Source: Candidatus Poribacteria bacterium | Lineage (GTDB): Bacteria > Poribacteria > WGA-4E > WGA-3G | DNA length: 32,883 nt | Direction of reading: 5' to 3' | Assembly (NCBI GenBank): GCA_012270795.1 | Contig: JAAXHO010000289.1 | Coordinates: 1-32,883 of the forward strand | Shown here: positions 14,754 through 24,016 of the stretch, in pieces | How the letters are laid out: each line of letters starts with the position of its first letter | How positions within the stretch are numbered: position 1 is the first letter of the stretch | Notes under the pieces: generated by a model | What the model was told of the DNA's origin: nothing | What the model saw: only the letters and a program-made list of their open reading frames with translations | The model's database searches: none | Translations under genes and position numbers: made by a program

Positions 14754-17700
14754 ATGACACGCAACGATACCGAACTCATCCAACGCACCCTCACAGGCGA
14801 TGACAGCGCATTCTCATCCCTTTATGAAAAATATAAAAAGCAAGTTCACGCCCTTGCATGGAGAATTCTCGGTGATTTTCATCTCGCCGAAGAAATAACC
14901 TCAGACGCATTCCTGAAAGCATATAAAGAACTGCGTTCCTTGAAAGAACCCCAATGTTTTGGGAGTTGGTTGTCCGTTATCACAAGACGGTGTTGCATGG
15001 CGTGGCTACGAAAAAAACGTGTGCAGACAGAATCACTTGAGCATCTTCAAGAGAATGACAATGAACAATTAGAAGAAACATTATACTCTGAATATATCGT
15101 TGAAGAAAAGGAGCGAACAGTTGCAGAAGCAAAACGTACCGTTGTGAAAAAACTGCTTGCAAAACTACAGGAAAGTGACCGAACTGTCGTAACATTGCAT
15201 TACTTCGGGGAAATGTCGTGTTCAGAAATTGGCGAGTTTCTGGGTGTCTCCTCAAATACGATTAAAAGCAAACTTCGCCGCGCCAGACATAGACTCAAGC
15301 GGGAAGAACCCATGATTAGAGAAGCACTGGAACACTTCAAAATATCGCCCACTCTCAAGGATAACATCATGCAAGAGATTTCACAAACAGAACCCGCTGC
15401 ACCAACTGCAAGTAAACCCTTCATGCCATGGTTATTCGCTGCATCAACAGTTGTAGTCGTGTTGCTCATGTTAGGTTTTGGAAACAGCAAATTCTTGGCA
15501 CGTTTTCAGCAACCCTATAACTTTGAGGCAAACACAGAGACAACGGTTGATATTGTTGAAGCACCCATCATGGCAAAACTTGTGTTAGAACCCAATTTAC
15601 AGAAACAACTTGGCAATGTAAACGCACAAGACAATGAAGCAATTCCTGAACAGCAACCTAAGGAAAACTTACCTCTATCTAAAACAGTACAGGCAGATGG
15701 AACAGTACAACACTTTTCACAATGGAGATTACCGAAACATGCAAAAGCGCGTTTGGGGAAAGGGCGTATTACCACTATGCAGTTTTCACCAGATGGCAAC
15801 CAACTTGCACTCGGAAGTCCTATCGGTATCTGGCTATATGATGCCAATACAGGTAAGGAATTTCACCTATTCCCTGGTCCGTGCAGCTCACTCGCTTTTT
15901 CACCAGATGGACGTTACCTCGTAAACGGAGGTAGTACTTGGTTTACTGGTGGAAAATTCCAGATGTGGGATACCACGACTTTTTGTAAAGTGCCACTTAC
16001 TAAAATCCCTCCCAAATCAGTAGCGTTAGGATTCAATGAAGATGGCAAAACGCTTGTCAGCATTGCATCAGGAAATTACAGAAAAAGTGGAATCGATTCA
16101 ATAAGTACGATAAATCTTGACACTAAACAGGTAGATGTAAAGGATGTAAAAAAGCAACTTAGTTCACCATTGGAATATCCTAAAGTTTATGCACTAACGC
16201 AAGATAAATTTGCCGTTGGTGGAAAAAATGGTCTAATTAAGTTATGGGATATAGTATCTGGCAAAAAGGTATCCACCCTGGATGGACACGCAGAAATAAT
16301 AGGTATAGAAAACTATATTATAGCGTTGGCGTTTTCCCCCAATGGCACACGTCTTGCCAGTGGAAGCAGAGACAAAGCGGTACTACTATGGGACACCACT
16401 ACTGGCAACCAGTTACTCACACTCCAAAAACACAAGGGTGATACAAACGTATTAGCATTCTCCGCAGATGGAAAAATATTAGCGATCGGAAGTAATGATA
16501 CAACAGTCCAATTGTGGGATGCCACTACTGGTAAATCTCTCGCTACTTTCACTACACATATCGGTGCTGTAGCTGCATTAGCTTTTTCACCGGATAGCAG
16601 TACACTCGCTACTGCCAGCTCAGACGGCACCGTCCAGTTGTGGAATATTGAGACAAGGAAACCACTACCAACACGTATTACAGGACACACAGCACAGGTA
16701 CACACGACAGCTTTCTCTAAGGACAACTCTATACTTGCCAGTATCGCGGACAATGGTACACTGACTTTTTGGGATCTGAAAACATTACATAAACCCGAAG
16801 TCAATTCTATAAGTAGGTTCAGGTTCATGAGCATAAGAACAGGAAATACTTGGTTCCCATATTTCGCGTTTTCTGCTGATGGAACAAAAATCGCAAGTCC
16901 CCGTTTAGAAAACAATAAACGTGAATTTCAACCATTTCCTGGTCCTGGGCGACTAATCGCAGTGTGCAATGGGAAAATTCATTTAACTGATGTCTACACC
17001 GGACAAGAGTTGACAACTTTTACCTGCCGATTTAATACCATCAATTCCCTGTCAAAAATGGTGTTATCCCCTCATGGAAAAACATTAGCTGTCGGTGATG
17101 CTGGAATAATACACTTGTGGAAAACAAAGACCGGTGAAAAATATGAAATATATCTCGCAGATCCAGCGGAAAATCCACAAGAAATGTTTACCCTTTCCTA
17201 TTCACCTTTGTCAATCACTGCGTTAGTTTTCTCACCAGATGAAAAAAAACTTGTCAGTGGAACAATGAGCGGACGTGTACAGATGTGGGATGTGGAAACT
17301 GGAGATGAATTAACTACCCTCTTTGAAGGGTTGAACCTGGACGACACGTTAAAAATAAGAGAGGGTGGCGGAGATCGCTCCATTAGGGTAACCGGTAGGG
17401 AACCTATTAATGATCTGGCATTTTCGTCAAATGGAAACTTACTTGCTGTGAGTAATCAAAAACAAACCTTTTTGTTTGATACCAAGAAACAAACTCATAT
17501 TGATAAAATGAAGATGCCAAGCTCAGGTACTTTAGTGTTCTCACCCGATGATACCATGCTCATAACTGAATCAAACGGCAAAATCGTGTTATGGGATATG
17601 ATAACGGGAGACAAATTATCCACAATTGACGGAGATATGAATAGAGAGGGGAAGTTGGTGTTTTCGTCTGATAGCAAAAATTTGGCAAGCATAGAAGGTG

Positions 17701-18038
17701 GCGGCACAATACTCGTCTGGGATTGGGAAGCAATACGAAAAAATTCACTTGAAAACTATGACCCCTTAGAACAATTAAAAGAAAAAATAAACTCTATTAC
17801 TTCCCCAAGTTCTGAGCGCGGGACGTTTGCGAAAATTGCCAATTATGGAAAAAATACCAAAGACAAAGAGCGTTACATCTCTATGCTGAATCAAATAATT
17901 CAAGATATGTCAAACAAGTTGACCGTGCAATTAAATGCTACTCTCGTCTTGGCACAATTCTATCATGAAAACGGCATGCTTGAAAAAGCTGAAGAACTTA
18001 TACAAAAAACAGGTTCATCACTGAAGACCACTGGTTAA
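14754..18038 (+). CDS. Sigma factor fused to membrane helix and 14-blade WD40 domain
   Basis: 1,094 residues. Residues 1-182 are a full ECF-type sigma factor (region 2: HLAEEITSDAFLKAYKEL and FGSWLSVITRRC; region 4: SCSEIGEFLGVSSNTIKSKL). Residues ~223-243 (PFMPWLFAASTVVVVLLMLG) form one membrane helix. Residues ~338-995 hold about 14 WD40-type units ending in motifs such as IKLWDIVSG, VLLWDTTTG, VQLWDATTG and IVLWDMITG, enough for two seven-bladed propellers outside the membrane. A TPR-like stretch (LNATLVLAQFYHENGMLEKA) ends it. It looks like a membrane-tethered transcription factor with an external sensor; how the sigma part would be freed is unknown. The TAA at 18036 results from a -1 shift near an A6 run (18004-18009), and a further domain follows out of frame. 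Ribosome site AAGAGGTG. Confidence 0.88.
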   Translation: MTRNDTELIQRTLTGDDSAFSSLYEKYKKQVHALAWRILGDFHLAEEITSDAFLKAYKELRSLKEPQCFGSWLSVITRRCCMAWLRKKRVQTESLEHLQENDNEQLEETLYSEYIVEEKERTVAEAKRTVVKKLLAKLQESDRTVVTLHYFGEMSCSEIGEFLGVSSNTIKSKLRRARHRLKREEPMIREALEHFKISPTLKDNIMQEISQTEPAAPTASKPFMPWLFAASTVVVVLLMLGFGNSKFLARFQQPYNFEANTETTVDIVEAPIMAKLVLEPNLQKQLGNVNAQDNEAIPEQQPKENLPLSKTVQADGTVQHFSQWRLPKHAKARLGKGRITTMQFSPDGNQLALGSPIGIWLYDANTGKEFHLFPGPCSSLAFSPDGRYLVNGGSTWFTGGKFQMWDTTTFCKVPLTKIPPKSVALGFNEDGKTLVSIASGNYRKSGIDSISTINLDTKQVDVKDVKKQLSSPLEYPKVYALTQDKFAVGGKNGLIKLWDIVSGKKVSTLDGHAEIIGIENYIIALAFSPNGTRLASGSRDKAVLLWDTTTGNQLLTLQKHKGDTNVLAFSADGKILAIGSNDTTVQLWDATTGKSLATFTTHIGAVAALAFSPDSSTLATASSDGTVQLWNIETRKPLPTRITGHTAQVHTTAFSKDNSILASIADNGTLTFWDLKTLHKPEVNSISRFRFMSIRTGNTWFPYFAFSADGTKIASPRLENNKREFQPFPGPGRLIAVCNGKIHLTDVYTGQELTTFTCRFNTINSLSKMVLSPHGKTLAVGDAGIIHLWKTKTGEKYEIYLADPAENPQEMFTLSYSPLSITALVFSPDEKKLVSGTMSGRVQMWDVETGDELTTLFEGLNLDDTLKIREGGGDRSIRVTGREPINDLAFSSNGNLLAVSNQKQTFLFDTKKQTHIDKMKMPSSGTLVFSPDDTMLITESNGKIVLWDMITGDKLSTIDGDMNREGKLVFSSDSKNLASIEGGGTILVWDWEAIRKNSLENYDPLEQLKEKINSITSPSSERGTFAKIANYGKNTKDKERYISMLNQIIQDMSNKLTVQLNATLVLAQFYHENGMLEKAEELIQKTGSSLKTTG

Positions 18039-18148
18039 TCCTCGGACCTTTTGACAACACAGATGGAAACGGTTATAACACTGCATTCATTCCAGAAAAC
18101 ATCACACAAGTTGACACAACCGCAAAATACAGAACCCTAAATAAGCAG

Positions 18149-18505
18149 GTGAGTTGGCAAAAATCCACAGATGACACACTAAACGGTTATATCCATCTTG
18201 GGAAAGATGTTGATTGGCGTGTCGCCTATGCCTTTGCTACCGTGACCTCCCCCGATGAACGGGAAGTCCAACTCCGCTTCGATAGCGACGATCAAGGCAA
18301 AGTCTGGCTAAACGGTACAGAGATATATGCACATACAAAATCACATAGTGCAGAAATTGACAAGTATACTGTTCTTGTGACGCTTAAGGCAGGCAAAAAC
18401 AGTATCCTTGTCAAAGTATGTGATGAAGAATATGGATGGGGATTCTATCTACGTATCACAGACCAAGATGGACAACCCTTTGATGATTTGAAATTTGATA
18501 AATAA
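18149..18505 (+). CDS. Frameshifted C-terminal domain of the sigma-WD40 protein
   Basis: Homology starts earlier than the GTG at 18149: in this frame from ~18020 it reads TEDHWLILGPFDNTDGNGYN, joining the preceding protein after IQKTG. The ~160-residue domain, with GPFDN near the start and LRFDSDDQGKVWLNG, LKAGKNSILVKV and GWGFYLRITD, resembles the beta-sandwich (PA14 / galactose-binding-like) domain common at the ends of Planctomycete and Poribacterial proteins. There is no ribosome site at the GTG. One missing base restores a single protein of about 1,250 residues. A true mutation, a sequence error or slippage on the A6 run are all possible; a canonical ribosomal slippery site is out of phase here. 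Confidence 0.6.
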   Translation: MSWQKSTDDTLNGYIHLGKDVDWRVAYAFATVTSPDEREVQLRFDSDDQGKVWLNGTEIYAHTKSHSAEIDKYTVLVTLKAGKNSILVKVCDEEYGWGFYLRITDQDGQPFDDLKFDK

Positions 18506-18590
18506 CGACTTTGGATACGCAAGGTTATTTATGGTGGATTATACAATTAATTCTACATTATATTAAATGATTTTATTTGATATTCCCTTT

Positions 18591-18856
18591 GTCAGAACCA
18601 GGATTTACAGGATTTACAGATTACCAGGATTACCTCATCAATAGTTTTTTGACACAAATTTATGCTAACTTATATAGTAAAATCTATAATTATTTACACA
18701 TTTTGCACCTGCCTGATCTCCCCTCGCTTGCGGGGGGATAAAGGGGGGGTAGTCTTTCGTATGTAAACTTAATTGTGGATTCTACAATAAATGGTGCGTA
18801 ATACCTAAAACTCATAATCCTGAAAATCTGTAAATCCTGAAAATCCTGGTTCAGAC
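18591..18856. repeat. Palindromic repeat, family A, carrying a nested ~116-bp element
   Basis: The ends GTCAGAACCAGGATTTACAG and GAAAATCCTGGTTCAGAC match the uninterrupted copy at 5432-5581 over most of their length. After ACTTAT an extra block is present before AATGGTGCG resumes. This repeat fills most of the 404-bp gap before the redoxin array. Confidence 0.8.
18673..18789. mobile_element. Family B element inserted in a family A repeat
   Basis: The ends TATAGTAAAATCTATAATTA and TTGTGGATTCTACAATA are imperfect inverted repeats like those of 6901-7040. The core is CCCCTCGCTTGCGGGGGG. Comparison with 5432-5581 shows the block is an insertion, possibly with a TA at each side, though the exact ends cannot be fixed by eye. 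Confidence 0.65.
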
Positions 18857-18909
18857 AAGTAACCAAAACTTTACACACCCTTTTACAAACAAAATATAGG
18901 AGAACCATA

Positions 18910-21330
18910 ATGTTCGATAAATACGATTCAACAGACTTCTGGTACATCTTCATCAACTCACTCTATAACTTCGGGCTCGCTTCAGGAAAAGGTGGATTGG
19001 AGATGGATGAAGAAACGCAGGAAAAACTCCTCCTTTACCTCAAAGAAAAAATTGAGGAAGGAGTAACGCATGGCGAAACTGCACTCCCTCCCGGCCTCCA
19101 CAACTACTTTTGGCGATTCTCAGAAGATATCCTGTCAAAAATACAAACATTAGTAGAAGGTTTTCTCAAGTCAGACCCCGACAACAGCGCAGCATCCATG
19201 ATGTTCACATTAATAAAACGCGCAAATTGGGAAACCCAACGCCCCTCCCTCTTGGACACTAATATAGAGACAATTCCAAATGACCCGTGTATGAATTTAG
19301 CAATTATTGACGAATATAGAAGTAGCCACGGTGGTTTTGGAGATTTCAAAAAACAGGTTGTTATTCTCAAGGTACTTGAAAACCTATATTTGTGGGCAAA
19401 ACAACAAGACAATACTGCTCGTTATCAGGAAGCAAGAGCATTTTATATGCAGCATCGGATAACCCCTTACACAGTGTATAAGCACTTAAAAGAAGGACTT
19501 CAGCGTTTTAAACAGCACTTTGAAGAGACAGCAAGCTTAGAAAATAAGACCTCCGTAAATGGTAAATATAAATTAGAAATTAAAAAGTGTAGAGATTTGG
19601 TGTCTATGGAAAATGCTGCATTCCGAAGAAATTTTGGGCAACAATCAAAGGACCAGCAAGACTTAACCGATGCAATATCTCATAATACAGATATATGGAA
19701 AACATATCTGAAATCCCTTGAAAAGCGTAAAAATGCACCGCCAAGAAGACTTTCCCAGAAAGACCAAGAACAACTGCTAAAGCACCTGAAAACGAAAATT
19801 GAAGCAGGGGTTGTTGATGGCAAAACTACCCTACCCGCAAACCTTTATAAACACATCTCAGACTTTCCTGAAGCAATGCATCTGGAACTTCGTGAATTTA
19901 CTGAAGAAGTGTTTGAAGCACAGCCAGAAAACGGTGCCGCTGTGAAAATGTTAGCAACAATTGTGTGGGACGGTAAATGGATCAGTTATGGTGAATCGGA
20001 TAGTGAACTTACCTTGCTTGAAAAAGCGATGGTCTTGATACCCAACGATCCTGAAACCTGCTTTTTTGCTATTAGTCATTACGATGACTCCTACGATCCT
20101 TTGTTTAAAATGACACTCACTGCACTTGAAAGATTGTTTGAAAGAGCAAAACAGCAAGATGAATCAAACTTGTCCAGCTGGTTGACAAAACTCTATAAAG
20201 AATTAGGCAAAACGCCTTGCTATATCTATCGTTCACTAATGGACAATCCTGATGAAAATGCCGAACTTATCAAAAAATGTAAACCGTTGATAACTGAAAT
20301 GCAACAGGCATTTCAACAAAAACTTGCTCATGAACCTAAAGACTGGCACGCATTACGAGGACTGAGTGATGTCTACGAAGCACTCGGTGAAACGGAATTA
20401 GCTCTGAAGCATCCGTGGCAACCCCATTCAGAATTTAGATGGAAACAAGAAGCATGGGTCGGAAAACAACTTCCAGATTTTTCTACCGTTGCTATGGATG
20501 GTACACCTATAACTTTCTCGGATTACCGTGGCAAAATGTTGGTGCTAAATTTCTGCGCAAAGTCATGTGGTTTTTGTCCGCCAGAAATTCCATACCTCAA
20601 AGATGTTTATGAAGAATATCACAACAAAGGATTAGAGGTTATCGGTGTGAGCCTGGATAATAACGAAACAGAAATTCGCGAGTTTACTGATGAACACCAG
20701 ATACCTTGGCTACAAATCTATGATGGAAAAGGATGGAAAAGTGAACTTGCACAGTTTTTCGGCATTAACAGTGTCCCTTCACAGTGGTTAATTGACCGAG
20801 ATGGGAAAATTCTCTCAGTGGATACAAGAAAAGAACAACTAAGTCAACTTGTCAAGTGGGCAGAGATCACACGATTAAATAACGTTATCCCCGATTTTAC
20901 CGCAGTTGATGTAGAAGGAAGTCCTATTACTGCCACTGCCCTTCAAGGAAAAGTTGTCCTACTCCACTTTGGTTACATACATGAACAAGAACGCACTGAC
21001 ATTGATGCACTGCACAAAAAACATCACGAAAAAGGGTTTGAGATAATTGGTATCAATATAGGCGGATGGGTAGACGAAGAAGCACTACGCAATGTTGTTC
21101 ACAGACAAAAATATAAAGGACACTTCATTTATGCCGATAGTGACGGAAAGCACGCTGCACTTGCTGAACAGTTCGGTTTCGGGCACGGTTCAGGAAGTCG
21201 TAAAGTTGACCTGCCTGCCTACATCCTTATTGATACCGAAGGAAAGGTCATTGAAGCACGTTCTGGAAAAGTACATTCACCCGAAGTCTGGACAGCAAGA
21301 TTGGAAAAACTTATTACACAAAATCTATAG
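18910..21330 (+). CDS. Multidomain redoxin 1: two helical modules, two thioredoxin folds
   Basis: 806 residues, intact, the full form of the family. Module 1 (~5-215: STDFWYIFINSLYNFGLASG ... LYLKEKIEEGV) and module 2 (~258-500: TYLKSLEKRKNAPPRR ... HLKTKIEAGVVDGKTTLP) are copies of one helical unit, followed by a TPR-like HALRGLSDVYEALGETELA. Redoxin domain 1 (~520-650) carries SCGFC (C553, C556) where sister proteins have WCGFC or WCGPC, with an extra cysteine at 549. Redoxin domain 2 (~658-806) keeps the fold (VIPDFTAVDVEGSPI, YILIDTEGKV) but its active-site loop (LLHFGYIHEQERT) has no cysteine. No signal peptide. Probably a cytosolic disulfide or peroxide protein; the modules may bind partners. 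Ribosome site TAGGAGAACCATA is shared by the array. Confidence 0.85.
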   Translation: MFDKYDSTDFWYIFINSLYNFGLASGKGGLEMDEETQEKLLLYLKEKIEEGVTHGETALPPGLHNYFWRFSEDILSKIQTLVEGFLKSDPDNSAASMMFTLIKRANWETQRPSLLDTNIETIPNDPCMNLAIIDEYRSSHGGFGDFKKQVVILKVLENLYLWAKQQDNTARYQEARAFYMQHRITPYTVYKHLKEGLQRFKQHFEETASLENKTSVNGKYKLEIKKCRDLVSMENAAFRRNFGQQSKDQQDLTDAISHNTDIWKTYLKSLEKRKNAPPRRLSQKDQEQLLKHLKTKIEAGVVDGKTTLPANLYKHISDFPEAMHLELREFTEEVFEAQPENGAAVKMLATIVWDGKWISYGESDSELTLLEKAMVLIPNDPETCFFAISHYDDSYDPLFKMTLTALERLFERAKQQDESNLSSWLTKLYKELGKTPCYIYRSLMDNPDENAELIKKCKPLITEMQQAFQQKLAHEPKDWHALRGLSDVYEALGETELALKHPWQPHSEFRWKQEAWVGKQLPDFSTVAMDGTPITFSDYRGKMLVLNFCAKSCGFCPPEIPYLKDVYEEYHNKGLEVIGVSLDNNETEIREFTDEHQIPWLQIYDGKGWKSELAQFFGINSVPSQWLIDRDGKILSVDTRKEQLSQLVKWAEITRLNNVIPDFTAVDVEGSPITATALQGKVVLLHFGYIHEQERTDIDALHKKHHEKGFEIIGINIGGWVDEEALRNVVHRQKYKGHFIYADSDGKHAALAEQFGFGHGSGSRKVDLPAYILIDTEGKVIEARSGKVHSPEVWTARLEKLITQNL

Positions 21331-21425
21331 TCGTAGCACAATCTGCATGAAGATTAATTTATTAATTCGGTAATTTCTTGTTTTTGTAATTTTTTTAGAA
21401 TAGTTGGGTAGTATACCTGTTCTTT

Positions 21426-21606
21426 GTCTGAACCAGGATTTTCAGGATTACCAGATTTTCAGGATTAGAGTTTGATACATTAGATTGTCATTCAAAAGTT
21501 GACATAAATACTTATCAAAAAACATTGATGCGGTAATCCCGGGGAATGCCTAAATGGCATTCATACCGTTGATTTGGTAATCTGATAATCTTGTCCTGGT
21601 TCAGAC
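21426..21606. repeat. Palindromic repeat, family A, split by a micro-element
   Basis: GTCTGAACCAGGATTTTCAG at the left and TTGTCCTGGTTCAGAC at the right. The inner sequence (ATTAGATTGTCATTCAAAAG) matches the copy at 151-318. A 37-bp block at 21541-21577 is inserted near the right arm. The repeat occupies most of the 351-bp gap between redoxins 1 and 2. Confidence 0.8.
21541..21577 (+). mobile_element. 36-bp hairpin-plus-tail micro-element, copy 4
   Basis: GGGGAATGCC, loop TAAAT, GGCATTC, tail ATACCGTTGATTTGG. GGTAATC stands both just before it (21534-21540 region) and just after it (overlapping its last GG), which could be a target duplication or chance. Confidence 0.85.
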
Positions 21607-21681
21607 AACAGAGAACATAACAACCCAGAATAGATTCAAATCATTCAAATTAGCCTATATGGATAAATTAGGAGAAACATA

Positions 21682-23604
21682 ATGTTCGATAAATACGATT
21701 CAACAGACTACTGGTACACATTCCTCAACTCACTTGATAGCCTCGGACTCACAATAAAAAGTGGCATATCAGAAATTGACGAAGAGATGCAAGAAAAACT
21801 CCTCACTTATTTCAAAGAAAAAATTGAAGCAGGAGTTACCAACGGGGAAACCGCACTCCCACCAAGCCTGTCAGACTACTGTTGGCGTTTGCCAAAGGAG
21901 ATGTTACCAAAACTTCGGTCCTTAGCAGAAAGTTTCCTTGACACTGATCCCCAAAACGGACCAGCAGCCGTGCTATTGGCAAATGTTGCCTATACCGACT
22001 TAGGAAGTAGTGAATCATTGCCGTTTGTAGAAAAAGCATTAACACTGGTACCAAAAGATCCATGCCTGAATTTGCTTATGATTTACAAACATAGACGGTA
22101 CTATGGTGGTGCAAAAATTGTAGAAGTGCAAGAAACGATTCTCACTGTGCTTGAAAACGTATTGGAGTGGACAAACCGACAAGATAATTCTGCACGCTTT
22201 CAAGATGCAAGATCTTTCTATTTTCGACAGGGGGTAACCCCCTATTCAGTTTACACAAACCTTAAATCAATCGAGGCACGATGGGAAAAGAAAGAAAAAG
22301 TTGAGGTTGTTAAAAAATGCAAAGAGGAAATTGAAAAATGCCGCACTTTGATATACACAGAACAGGAAACGTTTCATAGGGAGGCAATTCAAGCGTCAGA
22401 AGAACAACCAATCATAGTCAATGAATCACCCGAAAATGTAAATTTTTGGGAAGCATTCCTTGATACACTGATAGAACGTGGTCTCTCAACCCCAAGATGG
22501 GTACTTACCAAAAATGTTCAAGATCAACTACTGAAATACTTCAAAACGAAAATAAAAGAAGGCGTTACTGATGGATTAACGACATTACCATCGGACCTTC
22601 CTGAGTATGTTCCACGCTTTCCCAAGGCAATGCATTTAGAACTCCGGGAATTCGCTGAAGAAATGCTTGAAAAACAACCAGAGAACGGTGCTGCAGCAAA
22701 AATGTTAGCCATCGTTGTAGAAAAGAATGATAATCCAAACTCAATTCGGTTAGGAAATCCATTCATCGAACCGGCAGTGCAGTTGGTACCGAACGACCCA
22801 GAAATCTGCTTTTTTGCAATGAGCAGTAACAGGGGACTTGATGAATTGTCCCTACTGGAAAAATTGTTCAATGGGGCACAATCGCAGGGTAAAACCGAAT
22901 TGTTCCGTTGGTTAGCAAAATTATACAAAGAGGTAGGCACAACCCCTTGTCATATCTATCGTAATCTGATGAAAAAGCCAGATGAAAACGCTGAGTTGAT
23001 TAAGCGGTGTAAGCCGCTGATTGAACAAGCACAGCAAGCCTTCCAGCAACGTCTTGAAGAAGTACCCGATGATTGGTATGCATTACGCGGACTCGGTGAT
23101 ATCTATGAAGCCTTGGGCGAAACCGAATTGGCACAAAAATATCCGTGGGAGGGGCATTCAAATATAGAAACTGTGTGGAATCAGAAAGCATGGGTAGGTA
23201 GAAAACTACCAGATTTTTCAGCAACCACTCATGATGGCACACCAATATCTGGATCAGATTACCACGGCAAAATGTTAGTGCTAAACTTCTGTGCAAAGTG
23301 GTGCGGGTTCTGCGCGTCAGAAATACCACATCTCAAAAAAGTCTATGAGGAATATCACGACAAAGGACTTGAGATTATTGGGGTGAGTCTTGATGAAAAC
23401 GAGGCAGAACTTCAAGAATATATCAAAGAGAACGACATACCGTGGCCACAAGTTTTTGATGGCAAAGGCTGGAATACAGAACTTGCCCGGTATTTCGGTA
23501 TCATTAGTCTCCCATCACAGTGGCTCATTCATCGGGATAGAACGATCATCTCTGTAGACACAAGAGGTGAACAACTTGGTCAACTCGTTGAACAGTTGAT
23601 ATAA
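21682..23604 (+). CDS. Multidomain redoxin 2: two helical modules, one thioredoxin fold
   Basis: 640 residues, intact. Module 1 (~5-215) and module 2 (~250-470) match redoxin 1. The phrase YKEVGTTPCHIYRNLMKKP and the TPR-like DWYALRGLGDIYEALGETELA precede a redoxin domain (~505-640) with active site WCGFC (C541, C544), an extra cysteine at NFCAK, and a cis-proline loop in IISLPSQWLI. It stops after this domain (QLGQLVEQLI), so the second, cysteine-free redoxin domain of redoxin 1 is absent. Its first 30 residues are almost the same as those of the broken third copy, which suggests recent duplication or conversion. Ribosome site TTAGGAGAAACATA. Confidence 0.85.
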   Translation: MFDKYDSTDYWYTFLNSLDSLGLTIKSGISEIDEEMQEKLLTYFKEKIEAGVTNGETALPPSLSDYCWRLPKEMLPKLRSLAESFLDTDPQNGPAAVLLANVAYTDLGSSESLPFVEKALTLVPKDPCLNLLMIYKHRRYYGGAKIVEVQETILTVLENVLEWTNRQDNSARFQDARSFYFRQGVTPYSVYTNLKSIEARWEKKEKVEVVKKCKEEIEKCRTLIYTEQETFHREAIQASEEQPIIVNESPENVNFWEAFLDTLIERGLSTPRWVLTKNVQDQLLKYFKTKIKEGVTDGLTTLPSDLPEYVPRFPKAMHLELREFAEEMLEKQPENGAAAKMLAIVVEKNDNPNSIRLGNPFIEPAVQLVPNDPEICFFAMSSNRGLDELSLLEKLFNGAQSQGKTELFRWLAKLYKEVGTTPCHIYRNLMKKPDENAELIKRCKPLIEQAQQAFQQRLEEVPDDWYALRGLGDIYEALGETELAQKYPWEGHSNIETVWNQKAWVGRKLPDFSATTHDGTPISGSDYHGKMLVLNFCAKWCGFCASEIPHLKKVYEEYHDKGLEIIGVSLDENEAELQEYIKENDIPWPQVFDGKGWNTELARYFGIISLPSQWLIHRDRTIISVDTRGEQLGQLVEQLI

Positions 23605-23621
23605 CCCAAGTTCCTACAACC

Positions 23622-23709
23622 TATCTCATAAATGGTAGCAGGGGTTTCTAACCCCGATTTACCAAAAACACGATTCGGTGAATTTAGACAAAATCGCATT
23701 TATGAGATA
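23622..23709. repeat. Palindromic repeat, family E
   Basis: TATCTCATAAATGGTAG at the left and GCATTTATGAGATA at the right, with an AGGGGTTTCTAACCCCGATT core. Close copy of 14015-14102. Directly before it stands TAACCCAAGTTCCTAC, a lone left end of family D. Confidence 0.75.
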
Positions 23710-24016
23710 CACTGTAAATACTTCATTCTTCGCAAAAATTCGTAACACTAACTAACATATCTTTCTGAATCTGATATTCAAAATATAGGAGAACCATAAT
23801 GTTCAATAAATTCAATTCAACAGACTTCTGGTACACATTCCTCAACTCACTTGACAACCTCGGACTCACAATAAAAAGTGGCATATCAGAAATTGACAAA
23901 AAGATGCAGAAAAACTCCTTACCTATTTCAAAGAAAAAATTGATGAAGGAGTTACCGACGGGGAAACCGCACTCCCCCCAAGCCTGTCAGACTATTGTTG
24001 GCGTTTACCAAAGGAG

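Noticed and set aside
16313-16915. 200-codon antisense frame opposite the WD40 region
   Set aside because: It is a shadow of repeated WD40 codons, without a start signal or protein-like composition.
18004-18010. A AAA AAC heptamer as programmed -1 ribosomal frameshift site
   Set aside because: The zero-frame codons are CAA AAA ACA, so the heptamer is one base out of phase, and no downstream stimulator was identified.
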